From NCBI GenBank assembly GCA_034928145.1, contig JAYFPE010000029.1:4804-68803 (forward strand): a stretch of DNA of 64,000 nt. The letters are read 5' to 3'. Numbering within the stretch: the first letter of the stretch is position 1; every line of letters starts with the position of its first letter. The notes beneath the pieces were generated by a model. The model was not told the origin of the DNA. It saw nothing but the letters and a program-made list of their open reading frames with translations, and ran no database searches. The position numbers were made by a program, and so were the translations under genes. This document shows positions 50,356 through 59,638 of this stretch, in pieces. This DNA is from Pelethousia sp034928145. Its GTDB lineage: Bacteria; Bacillota; Clostridia; Christensenellales; CAG-138.

Positions 50356-51212
50356 GCGCGAAGATGGATAACGCCCAGCGGGCCGAGGTGCTGGTGCATG
50401 CGCTGCCCTACATCCAAAAGTACGCGGGCAAGATTATTGTGGTCAAGTATGGCGGCAACGCTATGCTCAGCGAAGAGCTGAAAAACGCGGTGATGAACGA
50501 TATCGTGTTACTTTCCCTCATCGGCATCAAGGTGGTGCTGGTGCATGGGGGTGGGCCGGAGATTTCGGATACCCTTAAGGCCATGGGCAAGGAGAGCGTG
50601 TTTGTGGATGGCCTGCGGGTCACGGATCAGGAAACGGCGGATGTGGTGCAGATGGTGCTGGCCGGCAAAATCAACAAAAGCCTGGTTAACCATATCGGCT
50701 CCATCGGCGGCAAGGCTATGGGCCTTTGCGGGCTGGATGGCCGCATGATCGAGGCGGAGGCCATGGATATGGAAGATCTGGGCTATGTGGGCGTGATTAA
50801 TCGGGTGGACCCACAGCCCATCCTGGATGTGCTCGCCATGGGCTATATCCCGGTAGTGGCCACCGTGGGCTACGACGAGGCGGGCAACGTATATAACATC
50901 AACGCCGATACGGCCGCGGCGAGGCTCGCAGGCGTGCTGAAGGCCGAAAGCCTCATCAGCATGACGGATATCGCCGGCATCCTGCGGGATAAGGAGGATC
51001 CGGCCTCTCTGATCCCCCGCATCCATGTGAGCGACGTATCCGCGCTGATGCACGAGGGCGTCATCTCCGGCGGCATGATCCCCAAGGCGGAGTGCTGCAT
51101 CGAGGCCATTCGCAGGGGAGTGAAGAAGGTTTTTATCCTGGATGGCCGCATCCCCCACGCGATTTTGATGGAGATCTTTACGGACGAAGGCATTGGCACG
51201 ATGTTCGTATAA
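50352..51212 (+). CDS. argB: Acetylglutamate kinase
   Basis: 286 residues. It phosphorylates N-acetylglutamate. Features: IIVVKYGGNAM (phosphate-binding Lys and Gly pair), VVLVHGGGPEIS, FVDGLRVTD, ANDxx-like NINADTAAARLAGVLKAESLISMTDIAGIL and EGVISGGMIPKAECCIEAI. It starts within the argJ stop codon (ATGA). An N-terminal extension of about 10 residues (MSAKMDNAQRAEVL) resembles the helix found in arginine-inhibited, hexameric ArgB, so feedback inhibition by arginine is plausible. Confidence 0.96.
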   Translation: MSAKMDNAQRAEVLVHALPYIQKYAGKIIVVKYGGNAMLSEELKNAVMNDIVLLSLIGIKVVLVHGGGPEISDTLKAMGKESVFVDGLRVTDQETADVVQMVLAGKINKSLVNHIGSIGGKAMGLCGLDGRMIEAEAMDMEDLGYVGVINRVDPQPILDVLAMGYIPVVATVGYDEAGNVYNINADTAAARLAGVLKAESLISMTDIAGILRDKEDPASLIPRIHVSDVSALMHEGVISGGMIPKAECCIEAIRRGVKKVFILDGRIPHAILMEIFTDEGIGTMFV

Positions 51213-51243
51213 TACGTTTAAATCACAAAAAAGGAGGGCCCCC

Positions 51244-52407
51244 ATGGATATCATCGCAACCAGCGAACAATGCATCGCCCCTACCTACGCGAGAGTGCCC
51301 CTGGCGCTCGATCACGGCAAGGGCTCCCTGCTTTATGACGAGGCGGGGAAGGAATACATCGACCTGGGCAGCGGCATCGCCGTGAACGCATTCGGCGTGA
51401 GCGACGAAGCCTGGGAAAAGGCCGTTTGCGAACAGGTTGGCAAGCTGCAGCATTGCTCCAATTATTATTATACGAAACCGCAGGCGGAGCTGGCGGCCTT
51501 GCTTTGTCAAAAGAGCGGCCTGAAGAACGTGTTCTTCTCTAACTCCGGCGCGGAGGCCAACGAGTGCGCCATCAAGGCCGCACGCAAGTATTCTTCCGAT
51601 AAATACGGGCCGGGCCGCCACGGCATCGTCACGCTGGTGAGCAGCTTCCACGGACGCAGCATGGCTACGCTCAGCGCCACCGGCCAGGAGGCTATGCATG
51701 TGCATTTCGCGCCCTTTCTGCCGGGCTTCGTCCATGTGCAGGCGGATGATATCCGGGCTATGGAGCAGGCGCTTGCTAAAGGCGATGTTTGCGCCGTGAT
51801 GATGGAGATGATCCAGGGCGAGGGCGGCGTATACACCCTAGACGGGGATTACGTGCGCGCTGTGGCCCGGCTTTGCGCAGAAAAGGACGTGCTGCTGATC
51901 GTGGATGAGGTGCAGTGCGGCAATGGCCGCACAGGCAAATACTTCGGCTATATGCACCACGGCGTGCAGCCGGATATCGTATCCACGGCCAAGGGTTTGG
52001 CGGGCGGCTTGCCTATGGGCGCCACCCTCTTTGGCCAAAAAACCAAGGATGTGCTGGGCGCGGGTACGCACGGCTCCACCTACGGCGGCAACCCCGTATG
52101 CGCGGCGGCCGGGGTGAGCGTGGTTTCCCGCATCGACGATGCGCTTCTCGAGCAAGTGACAGAAAAGGGCGCGTACATCAAAAACCGGCTGTGCGGCGTG
52201 CCCGGCGTGGAGGATGTATCCGGCCTGGGCCTGATGATCGGCGTGAAGACGAAAAAAGACGTCAAGAATATCATCGCCGCGTGCAGGGAAAAGGGCGTGC
52301 TCGTGCTATCCGCCAAGGATAAGGTGCGGCTGCTGCCTGCCCTCAATATCCCCATGGAGCTTTTACAAAAAGGCATTGAAATTTTAGCGGAGGTAATAGC
52401 CCAATGA
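51244..52407 (+). CDS. argD: Acetylornithine aminotransferase
   Basis: 387 residues from the ATG at 51244 (AAAGGAGG about 7 nt upstream); the open frame reaches back into argB but lacks a site. Class III PLP aminotransferase: YIDLGSGIAVNAFGVSDEAW, FFSNSGAEANECAIKAARKY, VSSFHGRSMATLSATGQ, LLIVDEVQCGNGRTGKYFGY and the PLP lysine in STAKGLAGGLPMGATLF. It makes N-acetylornithine from the semialdehyde and glutamate. Its stop overlaps the argF start. Confidence 0.96.
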   Translation: MDIIATSEQCIAPTYARVPLALDHGKGSLLYDEAGKEYIDLGSGIAVNAFGVSDEAWEKAVCEQVGKLQHCSNYYYTKPQAELAALLCQKSGLKNVFFSNSGAEANECAIKAARKYSSDKYGPGRHGIVTLVSSFHGRSMATLSATGQEAMHVHFAPFLPGFVHVQADDIRAMEQALAKGDVCAVMMEMIQGEGGVYTLDGDYVRAVARLCAEKDVLLIVDEVQCGNGRTGKYFGYMHHGVQPDIVSTAKGLAGGLPMGATLFGQKTKDVLGAGTHGSTYGGNPVCAAAGVSVVSRIDDALLEQVTEKGAYIKNRLCGVPGVEDVSGLGLMIGVKTKKDVKNIIAACREKGVLVLSAKDKVRLLPALNIPMELLQKGIEILAEVIAQ

Positions 52408-53309
52408 AGCACCTGTTGAAACTGGCCGATCTGAGCGGCGAGGAGATCTTGGATATTCTGAACCTGGCCGACCAGCTCAAGTACGAGCAAAAGCATGGCA
52501 TCGAGCACAAGCGCCTTGCCGGCAAAACCCTGGGAATGATTTTTCAGAAATCCTCTACCCGCACCCGCGTTTCCTTTGAAACCGGCATGTACCAGCTGGG
52601 CGGCTATGCACTGTTCCTCAGCTCCAACGATTTGCAGATCGGCAGGGGCGAGCCTGTGCAGGATACGGCCCGCGTACTCTCCCGCTACCTAGACGGCATC
52701 ATGATCCGCACCTTTGCCCAGCAGGAAGTGGAAGACCTGGCTGCCTACGGCTCCATCCCCGTTATCAACGGCCTCACGGATTACAGCCATCCCTGCCAGG
52801 TGCTGGCGGATTTAATGACCATACGGGAATACAAAGGCACTCTGAACGGCCTTAAAATGTGCTTCATCGGCGACGGCAATAATATGGCCAACTCCCTCAT
52901 CGTGGGCGGCCTCAAAACCGGCATGACCGTAGCCGTGGCCACGCCCAAGGATTACGCGCCGGATGCGGATATCCTCAAATGGGCTTCTGAGAGCGGCAGC
53001 TTTCTATATACCCAATCCGTGCTGGAAGCCGCCGAGGGCGCGGATGTAATCTTTACGGATGTTTGGGCCTCAATGGGCCAGGAGCAGGAGGCCAAGAAGC
53101 GCCAGGCCGCATTTGGCGGCGTCTACCAGGTGAACGATGCGGTGATGGCCGTTGCCAAGCCCGATTGCATGGTGCAGCATTGCCTGCCCGCCCACCGCGA
53201 GGAGGAGATCACCACCAAGATATTTGAAGCGCATGCGGCGGAAATTTTCGACGAGGCGGAAAACCGGCTCCATGCGCAAAAGGCGGTTATGGTCACGCTG
53301 ATGGCGTAA
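52404..53309 (+). CDS. argF: Ornithine carbamoyltransferase
   Basis: 301 residues. It condenses ornithine and carbamoyl phosphate to citrulline. The carbamoyl-phosphate loop FQKSSTRTRVSFETG, MIRTFAQ, HPCQVLADLMT, FIGDGNNMANSL, and the ornithine site HCLPAHREEEIT are all present. Last gene of the operon, followed by a terminator. The source of carbamoyl phosphate (carAB) is not in the window. Role in synthesis rather than arginine breakdown is supported by the operon. Confidence 0.96.
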   Translation: MKHLLKLADLSGEEILDILNLADQLKYEQKHGIEHKRLAGKTLGMIFQKSSTRTRVSFETGMYQLGGYALFLSSNDLQIGRGEPVQDTARVLSRYLDGIMIRTFAQQEVEDLAAYGSIPVINGLTDYSHPCQVLADLMTIREYKGTLNGLKMCFIGDGNNMANSLIVGGLKTGMTVAVATPKDYAPDADILKWASESGSFLYTQSVLEAAEGADVIFTDVWASMGQEQEAKKRQAAFGGVYQVNDAVMAVAKPDCMVQHCLPAHREEEITTKIFEAHAAEIFDEAENRLHAQKAVMVTLMA

Positions 53310-53337
53310 TTATACGCACACCGGCGCGGGCGCGCGG

Positions 53338-53357
53338 CGGCGTTTCGCGCCGTTTTT
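53338..53357 (+). terminator. Terminator of the arginine operon
   Basis: cggcg/cgccg stem (53338-53342 with 53348-53352) with a tttcg loop, then five T; more GC pairing is possible upstream. Confidence 0.75.
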
Positions 53358-53458
53358 GCGCTCTTTTGTCGATTGATGGGAGGACAGGGGCCAGGCTATA
53401 TGCTATAATAACGCCAGCGGGCAAACCCCACGCCCCATCACCAAATGAAGGAGCGCCT

Positions 53459-54217
53459 ATGAAGAAATTTATGTCCTGGAATGTGAACGGTTTCCGCGCC
53501 TGCCTGCAGAAGGGTTTCGACGAGGTTTTTCAAGAGGCGGCGGCGGATTTTTTCTGCTTACAAGAAACAAAGATGCAGCCCGGCCAGGCGGATTACGCGC
53601 CGGAGGGCTACCATGTTTTTTTCCATAGCGCAGAGAAGAAGGGCTATTCCGGCACGGCCATCTTCGCTAAAGAGGCGCCCTTATCCGTGCAATACGGCAT
53701 AAACGGCCTGCACCTCGACGAGGGCCGGGCGATCGCCCTAGAATATCCCGGCTTTTATTTGCTCACCTGCTATTCACCCAATGCCCAGGAGGGCCTTAAG
53801 CGCATTGATTACCGCATGGCCTTTGAGGACGATCTGCGGGCCTACCTCGCCGCGCTGGCCGCGGACAAGCCCGTCATCCTATGCGGCGACCTCAACGTAG
53901 CCCATCAGGAAATCGACCTTAAGAACCCGGGGCCCAACCGGGGCAGCGCAGGCTTTTCGGATGAGGAGCGGGCCAAGTTTACGGAGTTGCTTTCTACGGG
54001 CTTCGTGGATACCTTCCGTCATCTCTATCCAGACCTGACGGGCGCTTATTCCTGGTGGAGCTACCGCTTCAACGCCCGCAAAAACAACGCGGGCTGGCGT
54101 ATTGACTATTTCCTCGTCTCCGATTCCTTAACGCCCGCCATCCGGGCGGCTGCCATTCATGCCGATACCCATGGCAGCGACCATTGCCCCGTATCGCTAA
54201 TCATAGATATAGAATAG
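53459..54217 (+). CDS. xth: Exodeoxyribonuclease III (AP endonuclease)
   Basis: 252 residues from the ATG at 53459 (AGGAG 5 nt upstream). Base-excision repair enzyme of the exonuclease III/APE1 family. Catalytic sites in order: SWNVNGFRAC, LQETKM (metal Glu), YSGTAIF, LLTCYSPNAQEG, GDLNVAHQEIDLKNP, SWWSYRFNARKNNAGWRIDYFLVS and the final GSDHCPV with the catalytic His. An extended -10 (TGCTATAAT, 53401-53409) precedes it, and a palindromic terminator follows, so it stands alone. Confidence 0.95.
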   Translation: MKKFMSWNVNGFRACLQKGFDEVFQEAAADFFCLQETKMQPGQADYAPEGYHVFFHSAEKKGYSGTAIFAKEAPLSVQYGINGLHLDEGRAIALEYPGFYLLTCYSPNAQEGLKRIDYRMAFEDDLRAYLAALAADKPVILCGDLNVAHQEIDLKNPGPNRGSAGFSDEERAKFTELLSTGFVDTFRHLYPDLTGAYSWWSYRFNARKNNAGWRIDYFLVSDSLTPAIRAAAIHADTHGSDHCPVSLIIDIE

Positions 54218-54235
54218 AAATCAACACGAGCCAGC

Positions 54236-54270
54236 ATGGGCCGGGAAGCGCTTCCCGGCCCATATTTTAT
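54236..54270 (+). terminator. Terminator after xth
   Basis: A 28-nt perfect palindrome (54236-54263) followed by attttat. Confidence 0.85.
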
Positions 54271-54368
54271 GCCTGGCCGGCCATCACGGTTATTCCCACA
54301 TATGCATACTATACATCATAGAAACCGGCACGCTCCATGGGCGAGGCCGGATCCAAGGAGGAACCAGT

Positions 54369-54647
54369 ATGATTTGCAACACGACCCGCTGTGGCTGCGC
54401 ATATGCTTCCGCCCCTAACGCCATGTCTAATGCCATGTCTAACGCCATGCAGCCTTCCCGGATGGTTTGCGACAATGCGGATGTGGTAGTGCCGGCGGGC
54501 GAAGCGCGAACGCAGCCTTGTGACGACTTCAGCATGGTGCAGCCCAGGCTTGCCCAAATCCAGTTTCCCATCCAGCAGTATCAAAGCGGATTCTGCCCCT
54601 GCGAAGCCCTGGAGATTGGCACGCTCTTCCCTGAGCTGGTAAGCTGA
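54369..54647 (+). CDS. cotJA: Spore coat associated protein CotJA
   Basis: 92 residues, AAGGAGG 7 nt before the ATG. The N-terminal half is variable, with Asn/Ala/Met repeats (SNAMSNAMQPS). The C-terminal half has the CotJA pattern PRLAQIQFPIQQYQSGFCPCEALEIGTLFPEL. It is the first gene of the cotJABC operon, which in Bacillus is transcribed by sigma-E in the mother cell. A CATACTAT element at 54305-54312 may be the sigma-E -10, but the -35 spacing is unclear. The N-terminal repeat is unusual for this family. Confidence 0.85.
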   Translation: MICNTTRCGCAYASAPNAMSNAMSNAMQPSRMVCDNADVVVPAGEARTQPCDDFSMVQPRLAQIQFPIQQYQSGFCPCEALEIGTLFPELVS

Positions 54648-54661
54648 GAAGGAGGATGGAT

Positions 54662-54910
54662 ATGAGTGAAATGACCCAAAGTGAGCTGTTCCGGGCGATC
54701 AGCGAATATCAATTCGTAGCGGTGGAGCTCAACCTGTATCTGGATACCCATCCGGGAGACGAAGCGGCCCGGGCGGATTATCTGTTCTATTCCGAGCAGC
54801 TCATGGAGCTTATTCGGGCCTATGAAGCCCAGTTTGGCCCGCTGATGAACTTCGGGCATTCTCCTACCGACGTTGGCTGCTACGTAACCAGCGAATGGCC
54901 CTGGGAGTGA
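54662..54910 (+). CDS. cotJB: Spore coat protein CotJB
   Basis: 82 residues from the ATG at 54662; an ATG at 54656 lies too close to the AAGGAGG site. Family features are ELFRAISEYQFVAVELNLYLDTHPGDEAARADYLFYSEQLMELIRAYEAQFGPLMNFGHSPT and the end WPWE. It is a small helical coat component made together with CotJC. It sits 14 bp after cotJA and 19 bp before cotJC. Confidence 0.93.
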   Translation: MSEMTQSELFRAISEYQFVAVELNLYLDTHPGDEAARADYLFYSEQLMELIRAYEAQFGPLMNFGHSPTDVGCYVTSEWPWE

Positions 54911-54929
54911 GAAAGGGGGAATATGAATA

Positions 54930-55481
54930 ATGTGGATCTATCAGAAAAAGCTTGAATACCCGGTGAACATCACCACCCCCAACGCTCGCATGGCCAAGGC
55001 GCTCATGGCCCAATATGGCGGCCCGGACAGTGAGCTGGCCGCCGGCATGCGCTACCTGACCCAGCGCTTCTCCATGCCGGATCGGCGCGTAAAAGCCACC
55101 TGCAACGACATCGGCACGGAGGAGCTAGCGCATTGGGAAATGATCGGCACCATGATCTTCCAATGCATCCGGGACGCTACGCTCGAAGAGATGGAGGCGG
55201 CTGGGCTGATCGGTTATTTCACCATGCACGGCAAAGGCGTATACCCGGTGAACCCGGATGGCGTGCCTTTCACCGCCAGCTATATCGCCTGCACGGGCGA
55301 CCCCATCGCGGACATTGTGGAGGATATGGCGGCGGAGCAGAAGGCGAGAGCAACCTATGAGCATCTTATCGCACTTACGGACGACATGGCCATCATTGAC
55401 CCGTTGCGCTTCTTGCGGGAGAGGGAGATCGTGCATTTCCAGCGCTTTGGCGAATGCCTGGAGATTTTGCAAAGCATGTGA
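54930..55481 (+). CDS. cotJC: Spore coat protein CotJC (manganese catalase family)
   Basis: 183 residues from the ATG at 54930 (AAAGGGGGA about 9 nt upstream). Dimanganese-catalase fold: MWIYQKKLEYPVNI at the start, GPDSELAAGMRYLTQRFSMPD, DIGTEELAHWEMIGTMIF with Glu/His metal ligands, and AAEQKARATYEHLIALTDD, REREIVHFQRFGE with the later Glu/His ligands. It is likely to detoxify peroxide at the spore surface or act structurally. Operon partner of cotJA and cotJB. Confidence 0.95.
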   Translation: MWIYQKKLEYPVNITTPNARMAKALMAQYGGPDSELAAGMRYLTQRFSMPDRRVKATCNDIGTEELAHWEMIGTMIFQCIRDATLEEMEAAGLIGYFTMHGKGVYPVNPDGVPFTASYIACTGDPIADIVEDMAAEQKARATYEHLIALTDDMAIIDPLRFLREREIVHFQRFGECLEILQSM

Positions 55482-55517
55482 AAAGCGGTAGGGCAAGCAA
55501 TATTCAAAACACACCAG

Positions 55518-55540
55518 GGCCGGGGAACATTCCCGGCCTT
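55518..55540 (+). terminator. Hairpin after cotJC
   Basis: ggccggg/cccggcc stem (55518-55524 with 55532-55538), weak T tail. Confidence 0.6.
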
Positions 55541-55555
55541 ATGTCTATGCATCAA

Positions 55556-55579
55556 AAAAGCGGCCACTTAGCCGCTTTT
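55556..55579. terminator. Bidirectional terminator between cotJC and the GntR gene
   Basis: A 9-bp stem (55556-55564 with 55571-55579) with A-run before and T-run after, good for both strands. Confidence 0.9.
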
Positions 55580-55599
55580 AATTGCAATAGAACGGGCGT

Positions 55600-56271
55600 T
55601 CAATCCAGCAGGGGCGAGGCGATGAGCAGCCGCTTGGTGCTTTCGAGGTGCGTGCGCAAAACGGCGGTGGCCAGCTCCGCGTCGTGGGTCTCGCAGGCAT
55701 CGATCAAGTGGCCGTGCTCCTCTACGGAATAAAGCTGTGCGTTGCCGCTGCCGTCGAAGTAGGGGTGGAGGAAACGATCCACATTGGCATGCATCTGCTC
55801 AATGAGGACGAGTAAGAATGCGTTGTCGCAAGGCGCGTAGAGGGTAGTGTGCAGGGAGAGATTGAGCCTGTAGCTGGCGTAATAATCCTGCTTTTCGGCA
55901 AAGCGGAGCAAAAGCTCGCGGGCCTCCTCAATATTAGCTGGGCCGATAAAGGGGATGGCTGCGCGCAGCGCGCCCAGCTCCAGCATAATACGCGCATCCA
56001 TCACATCGCTCATTTCTTTTTGGGATAGCTTGGTCACCACAGCGCCCCGGTTGGGATGGATGCGCACCAAGCCCTGGGATTCCAACTGGCGAAAAGCCTC
56101 TCGCACGGGGATGTGGCTCACCTTGAGCGCGGCGGATATCTCATCCTGCTTGAGGGGCATGTTCCCAGGCAGTGCGCCCTGGATAATAGCCGAGCGCAGC
56201 ACCTGAAAAACCCAGTCTCGGGCGGCCATGGAACGAGGCTGCATTTGATCGGCGATTCTTTTAAGCTCCAT
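55600..56271 (-). CDS. GntR family regulator with FCD effector domain
   Basis: 223 residues. N-terminal winged helix: ARDWVFQVLRSAIIQGALPGNMPLKQDEISAALKVSHIPVREAFRQLESQGLVRIHPNRGAVV. C-terminal FCD (FadR-type) helical domain: MSDVMDARIMLELGALRAA, LNLSLHTTLYAPCDNAFLLVLIEQ with the metal/ligand His, and EEHGHLIDACETHDAELATAVLRTHLESTKRLL with the other histidines. It probably senses an organic acid and represses catabolic genes not located here. No target operon is beside it. An AT-rich inverted stretch near 56302-56322 could be its own operator. Confidence 0.93.
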   Translation of the reverse strand: MELKRIADQMQPRSMAARDWVFQVLRSAIIQGALPGNMPLKQDEISAALKVSHIPVREAFRQLESQGLVRIHPNRGAVVTKLSQKEMSDVMDARIMLELGALRAAIPFIGPANIEEARELLLRFAEKQDYYASYRLNLSLHTTLYAPCDNAFLLVLIEQMHANVDRFLHPYFDGSGNAQLYSVEEHGHLIDACETHDAELATAVLRTHLESTKRLLIASPLLD

Positions 56272-56365
56272 ATATATCCTCCGATAGTTCGTGCCTGCTA
56301 TATATTATATTCTATATTTCTTACCTCCTATGGTAGCGATTCCCGGCGCGCCCGTCAAGCCAAAT

Positions 56366-58762
56366 TTAAGCCGCGGGCGTTGCGGAAGGCGCGGGAGAGG
56401 CCGCGGGATCGGCCTTAGACGCGATGCCGGGTATCTGGATATCGATCACCGCCGCCTTGGTGGCAACGGTTTTCTTTTGCGTGGCCGGGCCTTGCACGCG
56501 GCCGCCGCCCACGCGCATTTCCACATGCACGGGCATGATGTAATAGGTATAGGTGCGGCCGGGCAGGGCGCTTTCATCCGTATAGCGTACGGAGCCCCGG
56601 CCCTGCCAATCCTTGATCATCACAGGCGTGGATGCGCCCTCCTGCCTATATAGCTGGTATACGGCAAAGCTCTCACGGCCGGTGAAGGCGATGGTGGGCC
56701 GGTCATCTACGCCCAGGGAAACGGCGAAACCGGCGGGCGGGGAGGGCACCACCCAATAGGTGCTCTGGGCCGTGGGCTGGCTGCCCTCCACAAACACCTC
56801 GGAGAGGATGGCGCTCTTGGGCGTGAGGGCTGTGGCCAGAACGGCCTCGTGCGTGTTTTCCAAGGTACGCTTATCGAGTTTATATACGTTTACGCCCCCG
56901 GGCATGGCGAATTCCCGGGGCTGCTTATCCTGATACATGCCGCTGAAAAGCGCGCCCAGCACCAGGGCCGGGTATTTGCCGCCGGTCGCATCTGCGGGCA
57001 TCGCGCCGTCCCCGCTTGAGTCATAGCCCATCCAAACGGCGGCTGCGTAATCGGCGCTGTAGCAGGCCATCCAAGCGTCGCGGTTGCCTTCCTCCTGGCC
57101 CACGGTGCCGGTCTTACCGGCCAAGGGAATATCCAGCTGGCCCAGGCGATGGCCCGTGCCTTCCTCGATGGCGCTTTGCAGCATGCTGGTGAGGATATAG
57201 GCGTTTTGCTCGGAGAGCACGCGGCGGTTTTCGCCCTGATATTGGTAGAGGGTCGAGCCCGAAGCGTCCGTGATCTTCTGGATCACGGTGGGGCTGTTAT
57301 ACACGCCGCCGGAGGCAAACGCCGCATAGGCCGCGGCCACCTGCCAGGGGCTTACGCCGTAGGTGAAGCCGCCCAGGGCCAGCGTGAGGCTGGTGTCGCT
57401 CTGGTCAAAGGCGATGCCGCAGTTTTGCGCGAAAGCCTTGCCATCCGCAAGGCCGATTTCGGAGAGCACCTTTACGGCGGGCACGTTGAGGGAGCGGGTT
57501 ACGGCCTCCCGCAGGGTAACCCAGCCGTAGTATTTACCCCCGTAGTTGCTGGGGGTGTACTCGGCAAAGCTGGTGGGCTCATCCAATAGCAGGCTGGCGG
57601 CAGTGTAACCATGGGACTCCAGGGCGGGCGCGTAGGCGATGATGGGCTTGATCACGGAGCCGGGCTGGCGGCGGATATCCGTGGCCCGGTTAAAGGCCAT
57701 GGCCGTTTCATAGGCGCCACGGCCGCCTACCAATGCCCGCACCAAGCCCGTACCCGCCTCCTGCAGCACGATGGCCGCCTGCGCGCCTTCGGGGAAATAT
57801 TCGTCATCCGCAAATATCTCTTCGCAGCGACTTTGCAGGGCAGGGTCGAGCGCGGTATAGATGCGGTAACCGCCGGTTAGAAGTTCCTCGCTGCTAACGC
57901 CCAGCAGCTCCATGGCGCTGCGCAGCACAGTATCTACATAATAGCCCCGCTGCTCTGTCGCGCTGCCATCATGGAGGATCACCATCTCCTCGGCCTTGGC
58001 GGAAGCGACCTGCGCTTCGTTGAGGTAGCCATATTGGCCCATGAGGTTCAAAATGGTATCCCGCCTGCCCACTGAGGCCTTGTAATTGAGGTGCGGAGCA
58101 AAGTTAGAAGGGGATTTGAGGATGCCGGCCAGCAGCGCCGCCTGCGCTGCGGAAAGCTCTGTGGCGTGCACGCCAAAATAGCCCAGCGCCGCTGCCTCGA
58201 TGCCATAATAGCCGCCGCCAAAATAGACGTAATTGAGGTACATCTCCAAGATTTCATCCTTGGAGTACATGGTTTCCATCTGGCAGGCCAGCACGGCCTC
58301 TTCCAGCTTGCGGGACATGGTCTTGCTGGCCGTCAAGTGGCTGAGCTTGATGAGCTGTTGGCTGATGGTGGACGCGCCCTGCACATAGCTGCCCGCCTTG
58401 ATATCCTCCCAGGCGGCCCCGGCAATGCGCACCACGTCAACGCCGGGGTGCTCGTAAACGCGCGCGTCCTCGGCGGAGATAAAGGCTGCGCGCACATGCT
58501 GGGGAATATCCTTGATGGAGATGGGCACCCGGTCCTCCCGGCCATGCAGGCGGGTCAGCTCCTGGCCCGTACCGTCGTAGAGAACCAGGGTCTGCTCCGC
58601 CTCCAGAATGTTTCCAGGGTTGAAATCATGCCAGGCATCCAGATCCCAGAATTTGGCGGCCACGAACAGCACGAAGCAAAGCCCGCCGAGAACCAACGCC
58701 AGCAGCAGCGACTTGAGGAAAATCCAAAACCCACGCTTCTTTTTTTTGCCCTTCTTTTCCAC
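56366..58762 (-). CDS. Class A penicillin-binding protein (PBP1A type)
   Basis: 798 residues from the GTG at 58762, which has GGGGAGG 8 nt upstream; the ATG at 58801 has no site. A basic cytoplasmic start (MEKKGKKKKRGFW) leads to one membrane helix. Glycosyltransferase 51: FISAEDARVYEHPGVD, GASTISQQLIKLSHL, KLEEAVLACQMETMYSKDEILEMYLNYVYFGGGYYGIEAAALGYFG. Transpeptidase: RQPGSVIKP (SxxK), SRSLN and KTGTVGQ. After it comes a Fn3-like segment and a tail rich in Pro/Ala/Ser. It polymerises and cross-links peptidoglycan outside the membrane. Monocistronic. Confidence 0.95.
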   Translation of the reverse strand: MEKKGKKKKRGFWIFLKSLLLALVLGGLCFVLFVAAKFWDLDAWHDFNPGNILEAEQTLVLYDGTGQELTRLHGREDRVPISIKDIPQHVRAAFISAEDARVYEHPGVDVVRIAGAAWEDIKAGSYVQGASTISQQLIKLSHLTASKTMSRKLEEAVLACQMETMYSKDEILEMYLNYVYFGGGYYGIEAAALGYFGVHATELSAAQAALLAGILKSPSNFAPHLNYKASVGRRDTILNLMGQYGYLNEAQVASAKAEEMVILHDGSATEQRGYYVDTVLRSAMELLGVSSEELLTGGYRIYTALDPALQSRCEEIFADDEYFPEGAQAAIVLQEAGTGLVRALVGGRGAYETAMAFNRATDIRRQPGSVIKPIIAYAPALESHGYTAASLLLDEPTSFAEYTPSNYGGKYYGWVTLREAVTRSLNVPAVKVLSEIGLADGKAFAQNCGIAFDQSDTSLTLALGGFTYGVSPWQVAAAYAAFASGGVYNSPTVIQKITDASGSTLYQYQGENRRVLSEQNAYILTSMLQSAIEEGTGHRLGQLDIPLAGKTGTVGQEEGNRDAWMACYSADYAAAVWMGYDSSGDGAMPADATGGKYPALVLGALFSGMYQDKQPREFAMPGGVNVYKLDKRTLENTHEAVLATALTPKSAILSEVFVEGSQPTAQSTYWVVPSPPAGFAVSLGVDDRPTIAFTGRESFAVYQLYRQEGASTPVMIKDWQGRGSVRYTDESALPGRTYTYYIMPVHVEMRVGGGRVQGPATQKKTVATKAAVIDIQIPGIASKADPAASPAPSATPAA

Positions 58763-58871
58763 CGGCTGCGCCTCCCCATCGAATATGTACACGCTTAGCA
58801 TTGCCCAAAATGGGGCGGACGAATCACCGCTGCCGATGATTTATGCCCGCTTTGGTCCGATAAATGAAACC

Positions 58872-58901
58872 TTGCGCGCTTCCTGCGGGAGCGGTTATAA
58901 T
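58872..58901 (+). promoter_or_regulatory. Promoter of the nth-obg-yhbY operon
   Basis: TTGCGC at 58872-58877, an 18-nt spacer and a perfect TATAAT at 58896-58901. Confidence 0.65.
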
Positions 58902-58968
58902 AAGCATGCCGCTTTGGCGGGTGCGGATTGTTTATGCATGCCGTACGCGGCGCGAAAGGGGAGGGGAA

Positions 58969-59637
58969 ATGGCTGTGAAAGAGAGCAAAAAGGCAAAGGC
59001 AATGCGCATCGCGCATATTTTGGATACCCTGGCAGAAACCTATCCGGAGGCGGCGCCGCAGCTGGATTTCACCAGCCCCTTTGAGCTGCTGATTGCCACC
59101 ATCCTTAGCGCCCAATGCACGGACAAGCAGGTAAACAAAACCACGGCCGCGCTATTCCCCATATACGGCACGGCGGCCCAAATGGCTGCCGCCACGGAGG
59201 CGGAGTTGGAGCCCTATATCAAAACCTGCGGTCTTTTTAAAACGAAGGGCAAAAACATCATCGCTACCAGCCGCATTTTGATGGAACAATATGGCGGCGA
59301 AGTGCCGGATACGATGGAAGCGTTGACCGCCCTGCCCGGCGTGGGCCGCAAAACGGCCAATGTGGTGCTTTCCAACGCCTTTGGCCAGCCCGCCATCGCC
59401 GTGGATACCCACGTGTTCCGCGTGGCCAACCGGCTGGGCTTGGCACAAGCGAAGGATGTGCTGCGCACGGAGCAGCAGCTCATGGAGAACATCCCCAAGG
59501 AGAAGTGGTCTATCGCCCACCATTGGATCATCTTCCACGGCAGGCGGGTGTGTGGTGCGCGCAACCCAGCCTGCCATCGCTGCACCGTAGCGCCCTATTG
59601 CCTAAATAAGCCTGCGGGTGTGGAAAAGAAAGGATAA
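58969..59637 (+). CDS. nth: Endonuclease III
   Basis: 222 residues from the ATG at 58969, preceded by AGGGGAGGGG. A DNA glycosylase/AP lyase removing oxidised pyrimidines. Helix-hairpin-helix with the catalytic Lys: LPGVGRKTANVVLSNAFG; catalytic Asp: AVDTHVFRVANRLGL; 4Fe-4S loop: CGARNPACHRCTVAPYC (C-x6-C-x2-C-x5-C). First gene of an operon; obg starts 1 bp after its stop. Confidence 0.96.
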   Translation: MAVKESKKAKAMRIAHILDTLAETYPEAAPQLDFTSPFELLIATILSAQCTDKQVNKTTAALFPIYGTAAQMAAATEAELEPYIKTCGLFKTKGKNIIATSRILMEQYGGEVPDTMEALTALPGVGRKTANVVLSNAFGQPAIAVDTHVFRVANRLGLAQAKDVLRTEQQLMENIPKEKWSIAHHWIIFHGRRVCGARNPACHRCTVAPYCLNKPAGVEKKG

Positions 59638-59638
59638 T

